Made by a program: the position numbers and the translations under genes. Positions 47,649 to 56,891 of a stretch of 64,000 bases of DNA are shown in pieces; the stretch's first letter is position 1, and each line of letters starts with the position of its first letter. Origin of the DNA: Asaia lannensis NBRC 102526 (GTDB lineage: Bacteria > Pseudomonadota > Alphaproteobacteria > Acetobacterales > Acetobacteraceae); assembly GCF_024054035.1 (NCBI RefSeq), contig NZ_JAMXQU010000002.1, positions 463,203 to 527,202 of the forward strand, in the 5' to 3' direction. The notes beneath the pieces were generated by a model. The model saw nothing but the letters and a program-made list of their open reading frames with translations, did no database searches and was not told the origin of the DNA.

Positions 47649-50600
47649 ATGCGTCTCTCTTCGCTTCTCGCCAGCGTTGCCCTGCTCTGCCTGGCACCGA
47701 TATCGACCCATGCTGCGCCGGGCTACCTGCGCGATCCCTCGCTCTCGGGCTCCACATTGGTTTTCGACGATGAGCAATCCGTCTGGAGCGTTCCCCTCCA
47801 GGGTGGAACAGCCACGCGACTGACAACGCCAATCGGTACGGACCCTCACCCGGTTCTTTCCCCGGATGGCAAACAGGTGGCGTTTCTGGCGAGTTTCGAC
47901 GGCCCGCAGGAAATCTATGTCATGCCGATCGAAGGTGGGACACCCCGCCGGGTCACCTGGGAAAACCAGAACGTCATGCCTATCGGCTGGGATAAAAAAG
48001 CCGGCATTCTCTACAGCACTGCCCCGGCAACCGGCCCCGGTCTGAGCCGCGTGGTTTGCGCCATTCACCCGGTGAGCGGCACGAGACGCACCTACCCTCT
48101 GACCGATGCCAATGACGCCACACTGAGCCCTGATGGACAGTGGATCTATTTCACGCGCTTCGGCACGGCCGTGAGCCACGATCATCTCACGCTTTATCGT
48201 GGCGGCGCTGTCGCCCAGCTCTGGCGCTACCGCCTGAAAGGCGGCGGAGAGGCCGAGAGACTCGGCCCTCAGAACATCAATCTGCAGCGTCCCATGCTCT
48301 GGAAAGACCGGCTGATCGTCGTCAGTGACGGCTCGGGCCGCAACAATCTCTGGAGTTTCGCCCTGGATGGAAGTGACGGTCATCAGCTGACGCATCATGA
48401 CGATTTCAGCATCGGTCATGCAGCTCTAAGCGGCCATGATGTCGTCTATCAACTCGGGGCCGACCTCTATCGCTTCGACCTCGACACCGGAACCGAGAGC
48501 CAGATACCGGTCGACATCACGAGCGATCACCCTGCACGTCGCCCGGTCTGGCTGGACAATCCGTACCGTTATCTCACTCATATCGCTCTTGCCCCAAACG
48601 GAAAGCATGTCGCTCTGACCATGCGTGGTCATGTCGTGCTGGCCACTACCGGAGCGCTCCGTCGCGTCACCCTCGCGAGTGCCAATACGACACGCCTGCG
48701 TAACGCCGCCCTCTCGCCCGACGGCAAGACGGTCTATGCCTTCAGCGACAAGGGAGGGGAGTCGGAATTATGGGCGTTCCCCGCGACCGGAGGCAGTGAT
48801 GGCACACAGCTCACACATGGCTCGAAAAGCGAGCCCATGGGTTTGTGGGTCTCGCCGGATGGCAGACTAGTCGCTCATACGGATATCGCAGGTCATCTCT
48901 TCCTGCTGGATCTCACCACCCATACCGACAAGCTCATCGACGATGCACGTCTGGATGGACAGAGCGAATACGACTCCCTGACATGGTCAGCTGACGGTCG
49001 TGCCCTTGCTTTCGTCCGCGCACGCGGTGAATCCATCAGACGGCAGATCGCCCTTTATACGCTAGATAATGGCAAGCTGGTCTGGACCACAACGCCGGAT
49101 TACGACTCCTATGCGCCGCGTTTCAGCCCGGATAACCGCTTTCTGTGGTTCCTGTCGGACCGGCTGTTCAATCTGAGCAATGCAGGCCCCTGGGGCGATC
49201 GCGATCCCGCACCCGTTTTCGCGCATCGTACCGGTGTGTTTGCGCTCGCTCTCAGGAAAACGAGCCGCTTCCCGTTTGCGCCGCCAACCGAGCTCGATCC
49301 GCCGCAAAGCGCGACGACATCGGCCGGACAAGGCTCGCAGGAAAACACCAGACCCGCGATACTCGATGACGGTGTTGCCGCCCGCCTCTACCAGCTGCCG
49401 GTTCCGGCTGGCGACTTCACCAAAATCGAAGCCGGACAGGACACTCTCTACCTGCTCGCACGCAAGCCAGGTCAGCCCGAGGACAAGGATGACGACAGCA
49501 TCCTGCTTGGCGTCAAGATAGGCACCGATCCGGTCAAGCCCAAGGAAATGACGGGCGGTCTGCGCGATATTGCCCTGACCCCCGATGGCAAAACCCTGAT
49601 GCTCGTCTCGGGCAAGGAAAAGGAGCGCCCCAAAATCCGCCTTGTTCCGGCGGGAAGCACAGCTCCGGATATGACCGCACCGCAAAACGACGTATCGCTC
49701 GATGGCCTGCAGCTACGCATCGATCCCGGAGCGGAATGGCAGGACATGTTTACCGATGCATGGCGTTTGCATCGCGATCATTTCTACGATCCTGCCCTTC
49801 ATGGCGTGGACTGGGCAGCCATACGCGAGCGTTATCGCCCCTTGCTGTCACGCCTGGGCGATCGTTCGGATCTGGACGATCTGCTCGGACAGATGATGGG
49901 TGAACTCAACGCACTGCATTCGCAGCTGCGTCCGGCCGAGACCGCCGAGCGTGAAAACGACACATTGATCGCCAGCCTCGGGGCACATCTCACCCGTCAG
50001 CCGGGCGGCTTTCTGATCGATCGTATCTATGCTGGCGATCCCGATCTGCCTCAGGACCATTCACCGCTGGCCGCGCCCGATGTCGATGCGCAGCCGGGCG
50101 ACCTGATCACCGCAGTCAACGGTCAAAGCCTTGCCGATCTGCCCGATCTGTCCGCCCTTCTGGCCAGTCAGGCAGGCAAACAGGTTCTGTTGACGCTCAA
50201 GCGCAAGGATCGCCCGATCCAGACTGTCGTAACGGCCATTTCAGCAAAGCAGGAGGCGAAACTGCGCCTGCGCGCCTGGGAGATGGAGCGTGCCGACCGT
50301 GTGGCCAAAGACAGTCATGACCGCATCGGCTACCTGCATCTGCGCGCCATGGGCAGGGATGACATTGCCGCCTTTACCCGCGATTTCTATGCCCAGACAG
50401 ACAAGGACGGTCTGATTATCGACGTACGCCGCAACCTGGGCGGCAACATCGATTCATGGGTTCTTTCACAACTGCTGCGCAAGGTCTGGATGTTCTGGTC
50501 CGATCACGGCAAGGCCCCCCAGGGCAACATGCAGCAGAGCTTTCGCGGGCATATTGTCGTTCTATGCGACGAATTCACCTATTCGGATGGCGAGACCTTC

Positions 50601-50936
50601 TCACAGGGCATCAAATCTCTCGGGATCGGGCCTCTCATTGGCACACGCACGGCAGGTGCCGGTGTCTGGCTTTCGGATAGCGACCGTCTGGCAGATAACG
50701 GCCTGCCCCGCACGGCAGAACGCCCCTATTTCGATATGAAAGGCCACTGGCTGGTCGAGAACCACGGCGTCGAACCCGATATGACCGTCGAGAACATGCC
50801 CGTGGCCACGTTCAATGGCCAGGATCAGCAACTCGACAAGGCACTGGAAACCCTGCACGCGCTTTTGAAAGACCACCCCATTCCACCCATGGTGCCCGAA
50901 CCGTTCGAAACTGCGTCGGAAGCGAAGCCTCATTGA
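47649..50936 (+). CDS. Tricorn-type S41 family peptidase
   Basis: A large protease of 1095 residues with a signal peptide (MRLSSLLASVALLCLAPISTHA). An N-terminal beta-propeller region built from PD40/WD40-like strands (about 25-620, e.g. HPVLSPDGKQVAFLA and PHPVLSPDG) follows. A helical C1 domain is near 690-750, with a candidate catalytic His around LHSQL (about 755), then a PDZ domain (about 785-860). The S41 core has IDVRRNLGGNIDSW and the nucleophile Ser in TYSDGETFSQG (about 978). It is probably periplasmic and degrades oligopeptides. ATG 47649 with AGGTG upstream gives the signal peptide; a longer in-frame start exists. Confidence 0.9.
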   Translation: MRLSSLLASVALLCLAPISTHAAPGYLRDPSLSGSTLVFDDEQSVWSVPLQGGTATRLTTPIGTDPHPVLSPDGKQVAFLASFDGPQEIYVMPIEGGTPRRVTWENQNVMPIGWDKKAGILYSTAPATGPGLSRVVCAIHPVSGTRRTYPLTDANDATLSPDGQWIYFTRFGTAVSHDHLTLYRGGAVAQLWRYRLKGGGEAERLGPQNINLQRPMLWKDRLIVVSDGSGRNNLWSFALDGSDGHQLTHHDDFSIGHAALSGHDVVYQLGADLYRFDLDTGTESQIPVDITSDHPARRPVWLDNPYRYLTHIALAPNGKHVALTMRGHVVLATTGALRRVTLASANTTRLRNAALSPDGKTVYAFSDKGGESELWAFPATGGSDGTQLTHGSKSEPMGLWVSPDGRLVAHTDIAGHLFLLDLTTHTDKLIDDARLDGQSEYDSLTWSADGRALAFVRARGESIRRQIALYTLDNGKLVWTTTPDYDSYAPRFSPDNRFLWFLSDRLFNLSNAGPWGDRDPAPVFAHRTGVFALALRKTSRFPFAPPTELDPPQSATTSAGQGSQENTRPAILDDGVAARLYQLPVPAGDFTKIEAGQDTLYLLARKPGQPEDKDDDSILLGVKIGTDPVKPKEMTGGLRDIALTPDGKTLMLVSGKEKERPKIRLVPAGSTAPDMTAPQNDVSLDGLQLRIDPGAEWQDMFTDAWRLHRDHFYDPALHGVDWAAIRERYRPLLSRLGDRSDLDDLLGQMMGELNALHSQLRPAETAERENDTLIASLGAHLTRQPGGFLIDRIYAGDPDLPQDHSPLAAPDVDAQPGDLITAVNGQSLADLPDLSALLASQAGKQVLLTLKRKDRPIQTVVTAISAKQEAKLRLRAWEMERADRVAKDSHDRIGYLHLRAMGRDDIAAFTRDFYAQTDKDGLIIDVRRNLGGNIDSWVLSQLLRKVWMFWSDHGKAPQGNMQQSFRGHIVVLCDEFTYSDGETFSQGIKSLGIGPLIGTRTAGAGVWLSDSDRLADNGLPRTAERPYFDMKGHWLVENHGVEPDMTVENMPVATFNGQDQQLDKALETLHALLKDHPIPPMVPEPFETASEAKPH

Positions 50937-51198
50937 GGCAACCCTGAAGCCCCTGCCCGCGCAAAAGGCTGCAAAATCCTGGTGGGAGACATATTCGGCT
51001 GGCTTCATCCCGGTTCAGGACCGAAGCCGGTTACCGGCGTAAGGGTGAAGATTTCTGTCGCGGCAGAGGAAGAGCCTGAACGCCCCGCAGAACGAACTGT
51101 CGGACCCGGGGCACAGATTCAGGCTGTTTCAAAAAGGGTATCGCACCCGTCAGGACCATCTCCGGCTAAACAGCGGCAGATGTCTCCTGTAGGCGAAG

Positions 51199-51768
51199 TC
51201 AGTGGCTGGGTGAGTAACTGACCGGCGTCAGGATCGCAGTTTTCATCGTGCCGAGCAGGGGGAGGATACCTTTGGGCGGCCATGCGCCCGTCTCGACAGC
51301 CTGTCGGCGCTTGCTGGCTCTGTCAGCAAGATCCTCATACGGCCAGACATGCGCCAGACGCGACACACCATCGACCGAAACCATGACAGCATAGGCGGGA
51401 GATACGACCGATCGTGCAGGAAGGGCAGCGTCCATCAGGGCCGTAACCTTTTCCTCGCAGCCGGGCAGGATATCGTAGACGCGCCACTCGTAACTATGGC
51501 CGAATGCGCCCGGCACAGGGTGCGTATCACTGATCAGCGACCAGCTCTGCCTGTCAATCCGCTCGATCCCTGCTTCATGACCCGGCAGGACCAGGTTTTC
51601 AGGGGCAGCACTGAAGAGCAGCACGATCTCGTTCAGGCAGCCAAGCTCGGTCGTCCAGCAACCCAGAAAGCCTGCACATGCGGTCAGTGGTGCTTCGAGT
51701 GTCGATACAACGGCGGGGACACTGCCCGTGCGGCAGGTGAGAACGATGGTTTCAACACGAGCCGACAT
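51199..51768 (-). CDS. NIPSNAP family protein
   Basis: A 189-residue cytosolic protein made of two ferredoxin-like alpha/beta-barrel repeats. The second begins YEWRVYDILPGCEEKVTALMDAALPARSVVSP and contains LAHVWPYEDLADRASKRRQAVETGAWP, the typical NIPSNAP dimeric-barrel pattern. The first repeat (about 1-95) is degenerate, and its LVLPGHEAGIERIDRQSWSLISD loop links the halves. The biochemical role is unknown in bacteria. It is transcribed in the same direction as aroQ-accB-accC but lies beyond their terminator hairpin. Confidence 0.75.
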   Translation of the reverse strand: MSARVETIVLTCRTGSVPAVVSTLEAPLTACAGFLGCWTTELGCLNEIVLLFSAAPENLVLPGHEAGIERIDRQSWSLISDTHPVPGAFGHSYEWRVYDILPGCEEKVTALMDAALPARSVVSPAYAVMVSVDGVSRLAHVWPYEDLADRASKRRQAVETGAWPPKGILPLLGTMKTAILTPVSYSPSH

Positions 51769-51792
51769 CGGGATGTCTCCTTGATCGTGGCT

Positions 51793-51824
51793 GCGGATGG
51801 CTCTCGTCTTTAAGAGCCATCCGC
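51793..51824 (-). terminator. Hairpin after accC
   Basis: Perfect 12-bp inverted repeat GCGGATGGCTCT / AGAGCCATCCGC with an eight-base loop, 13 bp beyond the accC stop. No T-tract follows on the minus strand, so it may be a 3'-end stabiliser or a weak terminator. Confidence 0.55.
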
Positions 51825-51837
51825 ATGCCGGGTCTTG

Positions 51838-53184
51838 TCAGTGCTTGAGGGAATCGACGAACTTCTCAAGCCAGTGGATGGTATAATCGCCCTTGCGGAA
51901 CTGGGGGTCGGCAAGGATCTTGCGGTGGAGCGGAATGACCGTTTTCACGCCATCCACAACGCACTCGTCCAGCGCGCGCATCATGCGGGCAATGGCTTCT
52001 TCACGCGTAGGCGCATGAACGATCAGTTTCGCGATCATGCTGTCATAGTAAGGCGGTACGCGATACCCGGCATAAATGGCGCTGTCGATGCGCACGCCCA
52101 GACCGCCCGGTGCATGAAAGACCTTGATCGTACCCGGATTGGGCATGAAGGTTTCAGGATCTTCGGCGTTGATACGACACTCGATGGCATGGCCGCTGAA
52201 GGTGATGTCGGATTGCTCGTAGCCAAGCGGCTCTCCGGCAGCCACGCGGATCTGTTCACGCACCAGATCCACATCGCACACCATTTCGGTCACCGGATGC
52301 TCGACCTGAAGACGGGTGTTCATTTCGATGAAGCAGAACTGCCCGTCCTGATACAGGAATTCCAGCGTTCCGGCATTGCGATAGCCCATTTTCCTGAGCG
52401 CAGCCGTTGCCGTGGCGCCAATGGCATCACGCTCTTCCGCTGTCAGGGCAGGAGAACCGGCCTCTTCCAGAAGCTTCTGGTGACGACGCTGGAGCGAGCA
52501 GTCACGTTCGCCGAAATGCACGACATTGCCATGGGTATCGGCCATGATCTGCAGCTCGATATGACGCGGCTTGTCGAGATATTTCTCGAGATAGACCTCG
52601 TCATTGCCGAAAGCCGCACGGGCTTCGGTACGCGCAACCGACCAGGCTTCCTCGATCTCGTCTTCCGTCTGGGCAACCTTCATGCCACGACCGCCACCGC
52701 CGGCAGCCGCCTTGATCAGCACAGGATAGCCGACCTTGGCGGCCACTTCGCGTGCTGCGGCCAGATCGCGCAGCGCGCCATCCGAACCCGGGACCAGAGG
52801 CACACCGAGCTCACGCATGGTGGTCTTGGCCATGATCTTGTCGCCCATCGTACGGATATGATGGGCGGTCGGGCCGATGAACACGAAACCATGCTCTTCA
52901 ACCGTCTCGGCAAAGTCAGCATTCTCGGACAGGAAGCCATAGCCGGGATGAATGGCGTCGGCCCCTGTGATGGTGGCAGCCGACAGAATGGCCGCCACGT
53001 TCAGATAGGAATCGCGTGACGATGGCGGGCCGATGCAGACCGCCTCATCCGCCAGTCGGACATGCATGGCATCGGCATCGGCCGTGGAATGCACGGCAAC
53101 CGTCGCTATGCCCATTTCACGGCAGGCGCGCAGGATGCGTAGCGCGATTTCGCCGCGGTTGGCGATCAGGATCTTGGAAAACAT
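51838..53184 (-). CDS. accC: Acetyl-CoA carboxylase biotin carboxylase subunit
   Basis: Carboxylates the biotin of AccB with bicarbonate and ATP, the first step of fatty acid synthesis. The 448-residue ATP-grasp protein has [21 protein letters not shown], the flexible Gly-rich lid [46 protein letters not shown] and the catalytic [15 protein letters not shown]. Length is standard for AccC. It lies 26 bp after accB in the aroQ-accB-accC operon. Confidence 0.97.
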   Translation of the reverse strand: MFSKILIANRGEIALRILRACREMGIATVAVHSTADADAMHVRLADEAVCIGPPSSRDSYLNVAAILSAATITGADAIHPGYGFLSENADFAETVEEHGFVFIGPTAHHIRTMGDKIMAKTTMRELGVPLVPGSDGALRDLAAAREVAAKVGYPVLIKAAAGGGGRGMKVAQTEDEIEEAWSVARTEARAAFGNDEVYLEKYLDKPRHIELQIMADTHGNVVHFGERDCSLQRRHQKLLEEAGSPALTAEERDAIGATATAALRKMGYRNAGTLEFLYQDGQFCFIEMNTRLQVEHPVTEMVCDVDLVREQIRVAAGEPLGYEQSDITFSGHAIECRINAEDPETFMPNPGTIKVFHAPGGLGVRIDSAIYAGYRVPPYYDSMIAKLIVHAPTREEAIARMMRALDECVVDGVKTVIPLHRKILADPQFRKGDYTIHWLEKFVDSLKH

Positions 53185-53210
53185 CGTGCCCCGGATTCAG
53201 TCAGTAATGC

Positions 53211-53663
53211 TTATTCAATGATGGCGAGCGCTTCGCCGAATTCAACCGGATCGCCGCTGGATACGAGCATACGCGTAAGCGTGCCGCCGCGAGGCGCCTT
53301 GATCTGGTTGAACGTCTTCATGGCCTCGATCAGCATGATCGTCTGCCCGGCTGTCACGGCCTGACCTTCCTGCACGAAGGGCGGTGCCGACGGATCGGGC
53401 GCGAGATAGGCAATGCCCACCATCGGGCTGTTCACGGCGCCGGGATGGTTCGACACATCGACCGGTGCGATAACCGGAGCCACTGCTGCAGGAGCTGCGG
53501 CAGCAGGCGCGGCGGCAACAGCCTGAACCACCTGATTGCCCGCACTGCGTACGACGCGGATACGGTTGTCCTTTTCCGCGACCTCGATCTCGGTCAGTCC
53601 GGTTTCGGTAAGAATATCGGCCAATGCCCGGATGGCATCTGCGTCCACGAGCATACGGCTCAT
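53211..53663 (-). CDS. accB: Acetyl-CoA carboxylase biotin carboxyl carrier protein
   Basis: A 150-residue BCCP. An N-terminal helical region (about 1-40) is joined by an Ala/Pro-rich linker (about 48-75) to the biotinyl domain (about 75-150). The biotinylated lysine is in MLIEAMKTFNQI, and the thumb segment LAPDPSAPPFVQEGQ is typical of acetyl-CoA carboxylase BCCPs. The Thr-Phe following the Lys departs mildly from the more common Leu-Met. Its start overlaps the aroQ stop by ATGA. Confidence 0.97.
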   Translation of the reverse strand: MSRMLVDADAIRALADILTETGLTEIEVAEKDNRIRVVRSAGNQVVQAVAAAPAAAAPAAVAPVIAPVDVSNHPGAVNSPMVGIAYLAPDPSAPPFVQEGQAVTAGQTIMLIEAMKTFNQIKAPRGGTLTRMLVSSGDPVEFGEALAIIE

Positions 53664-54115
53664 CGTTCGTCCTCGTCTTCGATCATGTCATAAAGTGCGC
53701 GCAGCGCCATGGCGTAACCACGCACCCCAAACCCGCAGATTACACCGATAGCGGCCTGCGAGGTATAGGTGTGGTGACGAAAGGCGTCGCGGCGATGGAT
53801 ATTGGAGATATGAACCTCCACCGTCGGCAGTCCCGTTGCAAGAAGGGCGTCGAGCAGCGCGATGGAAGTATGACCATAAGCGGCCGGATTGATAATGATC
53901 CCCCTGGCCCTGCCCCGGCATTCCTGGATCCAGGATACCAGCTCGCCTTCGATGTTCGTCTGGCGAAAATCGATAGCGACATCCAGCTGCTCGGCCGCCT
54001 GGATACAGACCTGTTCCAGATCGTCCAGCGTTGCGTGGCCGTAGATTTCCGGCTGGCGCATACCGAGCATGTTGAGGTTGGGGCCGTTGAGAACGGCAAT
54101 CATCGGTCGAATCAT
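53660..54115 (-). CDS. aroQ: Type II 3-dehydroquinate dehydratase
   Basis: Third enzyme of the shikimate pathway. The 151-residue flavodoxin-fold subunit has LNGPNLNMLGMRQPEIYG with the catalytic Tyr and Arg on the lid loop, the FRQTNIEGELVSWI segment, IINPAAYGHTSIALLDAL, and the catalytic His and binding residues of VEVHISNIHRRDAFRHH. A dodecamer is the usual assembly. ATG 54115 or 54103 are both possible. The frame extends further upstream, but without homology. It is coupled to accB by a four-base overlap, as in many alphaproteobacteria. Confidence 0.95.
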   Translation of the reverse strand: MIRPMIAVLNGPNLNMLGMRQPEIYGHATLDDLEQVCIQAAEQLDVAIDFRQTNIEGELVSWIQECRGRARGIIINPAAYGHTSIALLDALLATGLPTVEVHISNIHRRDAFRHHTYTSQAAIGVICGFGVRGYAMALRALYDMIEDEDER

Positions 54116-54441
54116 GAGAGCAGCCCGTAGCACTTTCGCTTTGGGCATAAAAGCCTTCCTGTCCATGACAGTCGGTTTACGCCTCATTCCTGCCGCGTTT
54201 GTCCTCTTCACTGCGTACAGAAGAGAGTTACAGCGTCCCCTCTGTCAGCGCAGAACGCGGGCGCGGCTCTGGCTCACGCTCGCGATTTCGCGATCGGGCG
54301 TGGCTATGTTATACGGGTTATTCGCCGTCCCGGCTTGTCGGGGCATGGGTTCGTTCGGAGTAACTGGGCAAAAGGCTGCAAGCTGTCGTGACATTATCTA
54401 GAAGCAGAAAACTCACATTCAGTTCCACGGAACGTTGCAAG
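54116..54441. other. Divergent gap between aroQ and the RlpA-like gene
   Basis: About 325 bp with no supported gene. It should contain the promoters of the aroQ-accB-accC operon (minus) and of the RlpA-like gene (plus). I see no strong hairpin or recognisable RNA. Confidence 0.4.
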
Positions 54442-55113
54442 ATGCGTCTCCGCGCCCGAATCGGGGGTCTGGCTCTGCTTTGCACGGCTTTCGCACCCAA
54501 ACATAACGCCCATGCGGCGAGCGCCGCACAGACCAGCCTGGCAAGCGAACATCAGCCCGCTCTGGCTTCTGCCGGTCATGAAACCGATCGCGCCGCCTGG
54601 GCTTCTTCGGTTCGTCTTGCCCTTGCCAAACGCGCTCATCGTATTGCCCTTGCAAGCCATAATGTTCTGGCCTGGTCCGAGCACGGCGTTGCAAGCTGGT
54701 ACGGCCGTCGCCTTGCAGGGCATCGCACCAGCAGCGGCGCCAGGCTCGACAGCCAGGCTCTGACCGCGGCTCATCCGACCCTGCCCATGGGCTCCAAGGT
54801 TCTGGTCGAAAACGAGGATACGGGGCGTTCGGTCATCGTGACGGTCAACGATCGCGGCCCCTTCAACAGCCGCATCATCGATCTGTCCCATGCTGCAGCC
54901 GCCGAACTTGGCATGCTGGGTAGCGGTACAGCCCATGTGAAGCTGGCCCCCATTCCTTCGGGCGCGCCCATCAAGGAAGACGAACCGCTCGAAGTGGCCG
55001 AGGCCGAAGCAGACGACACAAATGCCCAGGCTCTCAGCGCCGTAACGCCCGTGACCAAACCCCGCACCGCCCATAAGGCCGTCGCAATCCGTCACGTCCG
55101 TCACCATAAATAA
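54442..55113 (+). CDS. RlpA-like double-psi beta-barrel protein
   Basis: A 223-residue exported protein. The signal peptide (about 1-26, MRLRARIGGLALLCTAF...AHA) is followed by a helical spacer. The DPBB domain (about 80-175) has GVASWYGRRLAGHRTSSG, LTAAHPTLPMGSKVLVENEDTGRSVIVTVNDRGPF and the RIIDLSHAAAAELGM signature. The catalytic Asp of RlpA-type lytic transglycosylases lies in NDRGPF. There is no SPOR domain, so septal denuded-glycan binding is not expected. The tail is Ala/Glu-rich and basic. ATG 54442 gives the signal peptide; GTG 54388 is an alternative. A strong terminator follows. Confidence 0.87.
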   Translation: MRLRARIGGLALLCTAFAPKHNAHAASAAQTSLASEHQPALASAGHETDRAAWASSVRLALAKRAHRIALASHNVLAWSEHGVASWYGRRLAGHRTSSGARLDSQALTAAHPTLPMGSKVLVENEDTGRSVIVTVNDRGPFNSRIIDLSHAAAAELGMLGSGTAHVKLAPIPSGAPIKEDEPLEVAEAEADDTNAQALSAVTPVTKPRTAHKAVAIRHVRHHK

Positions 55114-55175
55114 GCATGAACTGCATTCCGGCCGCGTCTGCGGCGGATCGTAGATTTGCGGATCATGGATTTATC

Positions 55176-55212
55176 AAAAAGGGCGTGGGGCCATAAGCCT
55201 CACGCCCTTTTT
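55176..55212. terminator. Bidirectional terminator
   Basis: The stem GGGCGTG-GGC ... GCC-CACGCCC is flanked by AAAAA on the left and TTTTT on the right, so it can serve the RlpA-like gene (plus) and the convergent YihY/BrkB gene (minus). Confidence 0.85.
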
Positions 55213-55252
55213 GCTGGCAGACCGGCTGAAGGGGATCGCTCCCCCTCGTCAT

Positions 55253-56461
55253 TCAGGCTTCTGACGATACGGCAGATGCAGGCTCTGCCCCTTCCTGCAC
55301 GCGCGTCACACCCGGCACTTTCGGATTGAACCCCTTCATTCTGTCCTCGAGCCCAGCATTGAGCTCGGCCCCGAACAGCACGACATAGGTGCCGACGAAG
55401 AACCACATCATGATGGCTGCGACAGCGCCCAGAGGACCGTAGGTCGAGCCATAGCTGGCAAAATGACTGACATAATAGGAAAAGGCGAGCGAGGTCAGAA
55501 CCCAGAGAAGGGTTGCCACGAGCGATCCCGGCACGATCCAGCGCCAGTCGGGCTTGTCGCGGCACGGACCATAGCGGAACAGAAGCGTGACGGCGATAAA
55601 CACAAAGAGCAACATCAACGCCGGCGCACCGAAATGCACGATATAGCGCGTGCTGTAGCTCATCAGATAATCGGCGATATACAGAAGCTCCGGTGGGAGA
55701 TTGCGCAGGCCGAAATGATTGAGCAGATCGGGCATGTAATCGACAAGCGCCGGGAACGCCACCATGAGCGCGAGCGTCAGACACGCCCCGACCACAGCCC
55801 CGAATGTCACGCCGAGCGCAAGAAACTGGAAACGGAAAAAGCCGCGTGTTTCAAGCACGTCATAAGCCAGATTGAGTGCAGACAGGACCGATTTCGTGCT
55901 GGCCGATGCCGACCACAGGGCAATGGTGGTCGATAAGATCAGTCCCAGTGTCAGCGAGGCATGAGGCTGGGCGATCAATGTGTGGATCTGCGAGGCAATG
56001 AGCTCGAAGGCCGTGGCAGGCAACAAATTGCGCAGCACATTGAGTTGCGGTTCTACCGTCTGCAGATCGAATATCAGGCCATAGACGGAAATCAGCGAGG
56101 AAATGGCGGGAAAAAGAGAGAGCGTCGCATAGAAGGCGCATCCCGCTGCCGAGAGGCTGGTCTGGCTCGATCCCAGATTGCTGAGCGTCTGCCTGAGGAC
56201 AAGCTTCCAACCACCGAGCGGCATATGGATGGGGCTTTTGGCCCCTGTCCCCGGTGCTTCGCGTCCGAGCGCTTCTTCATTCGCGCCGGAGGATGAGGCG
56301 CCATCAGAATGACTGTCCTCACTCCCGGGCGAAGCCTCCAGAGAAGCGCCTGAAACGGATTGCCCCAAACGGCCATCCCGATTGCCCGATGCCTCAAGGG
56401 CGCCGCCCGATTCCACGGCGGCCCGCAACAACTGCCTTCTCTGGGTCGGTGACTCGTCCAC
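55253..56461 (-). CDS. YihY/virulence factor BrkB family membrane protein
   Basis: A 402-residue protein with a hydrophilic Ser/Gly/Glu-rich N-terminal region of about 80 residues, then six transmembrane segments of the YihY family. Conserved parts are AAGCAFYATLSLFPAISSLISVYG, LWSASASTKSVLSALNLAYDVLETR, the LLFRYGPCRD segment and GSTYGPLGAVAAIMMWFFVGTYVVLFGAELNA. A short disordered tail ends the protein. The biochemical role is unknown despite the historic link to a Bordetella resistance locus. The start is GTG 56461, with AGGAG six bases upstream. Confidence 0.9.
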   Translation of the reverse strand: MDESPTQRRQLLRAAVESGGALEASGNRDGRLGQSVSGASLEASPGSEDSHSDGASSSGANEEALGREAPGTGAKSPIHMPLGGWKLVLRQTLSNLGSSQTSLSAAGCAFYATLSLFPAISSLISVYGLIFDLQTVEPQLNVLRNLLPATAFELIASQIHTLIAQPHASLTLGLILSTTIALWSASASTKSVLSALNLAYDVLETRGFFRFQFLALGVTFGAVVGACLTLALMVAFPALVDYMPDLLNHFGLRNLPPELLYIADYLMSYSTRYIVHFGAPALMLLFVFIAVTLLFRYGPCRDKPDWRWIVPGSLVATLLWVLTSLAFSYYVSHFASYGSTYGPLGAVAAIMMWFFVGTYVVLFGAELNAGLEDRMKGFNPKVPGVTRVQEGAEPASAVSSEA

Positions 56462-56891
56462 AAACAGCTCCTTCTAGCGTTTTGCCTCATGTATTTGGGT
56501 GTAACGCACCATTCACGATCGCGCGCTGTTCCGGAATACGCCATACCGGCCCCGCAACACAAATATGCACGCTTCTGGAATGACGTTCCGGCAAGCAAAA
56601 CGTTGCAGTCGGATCGACATCGCAACACGTGTTGTGACTGTCATATGAAAAAAACGATTCCGGTCCATTTTTTAGTTGCACGAGGGGGGGTTTGGTCCCA
56701 TATGCGCCCCACGCAGCAACGCACGTGCCACTGGCCCTCTGTAGGTTACGCAACGACGTCAAGCGTTCTGGCAATCGGGCTGATCATGCTCTCTGTGGAG
56801 CAACCAGCCTCGTCCTGATCGCCGGTCCGTTCGACCGTTTCGCAACAAAGCCGCCCGTGCAATGCCGGGCGGGTTTCGGGAGGAGTGACTC
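56462..56891 (+). promoter_or_regulatory. Gap with structured leader of the ornithine decarboxylase gene
   Basis: No gene is supported in these 430 bp. Near the decarboxylase start are two consecutive hairpins: CGGTC/GACCG (56823-56837) and the perfect CCGCCCG/CGGGCGG (56851-56872). A very strong SD (GGGAGGAG) lies seven bases from the ATG. The Rfam speF motif is known upstream of alphaproteobacterial ornithine decarboxylases, and this leader is a candidate. The match could not be tested here. Polyamine-responsive control is an inference from that family. Confidence 0.4.

Noticed and set aside
50982..51221. Short plus-strand frame between the Tricorn-type protease and the NIPSNAP gene
   Set aside because: It overlaps the convergent NIPSNAP gene, has no good start signal and shows no motif.
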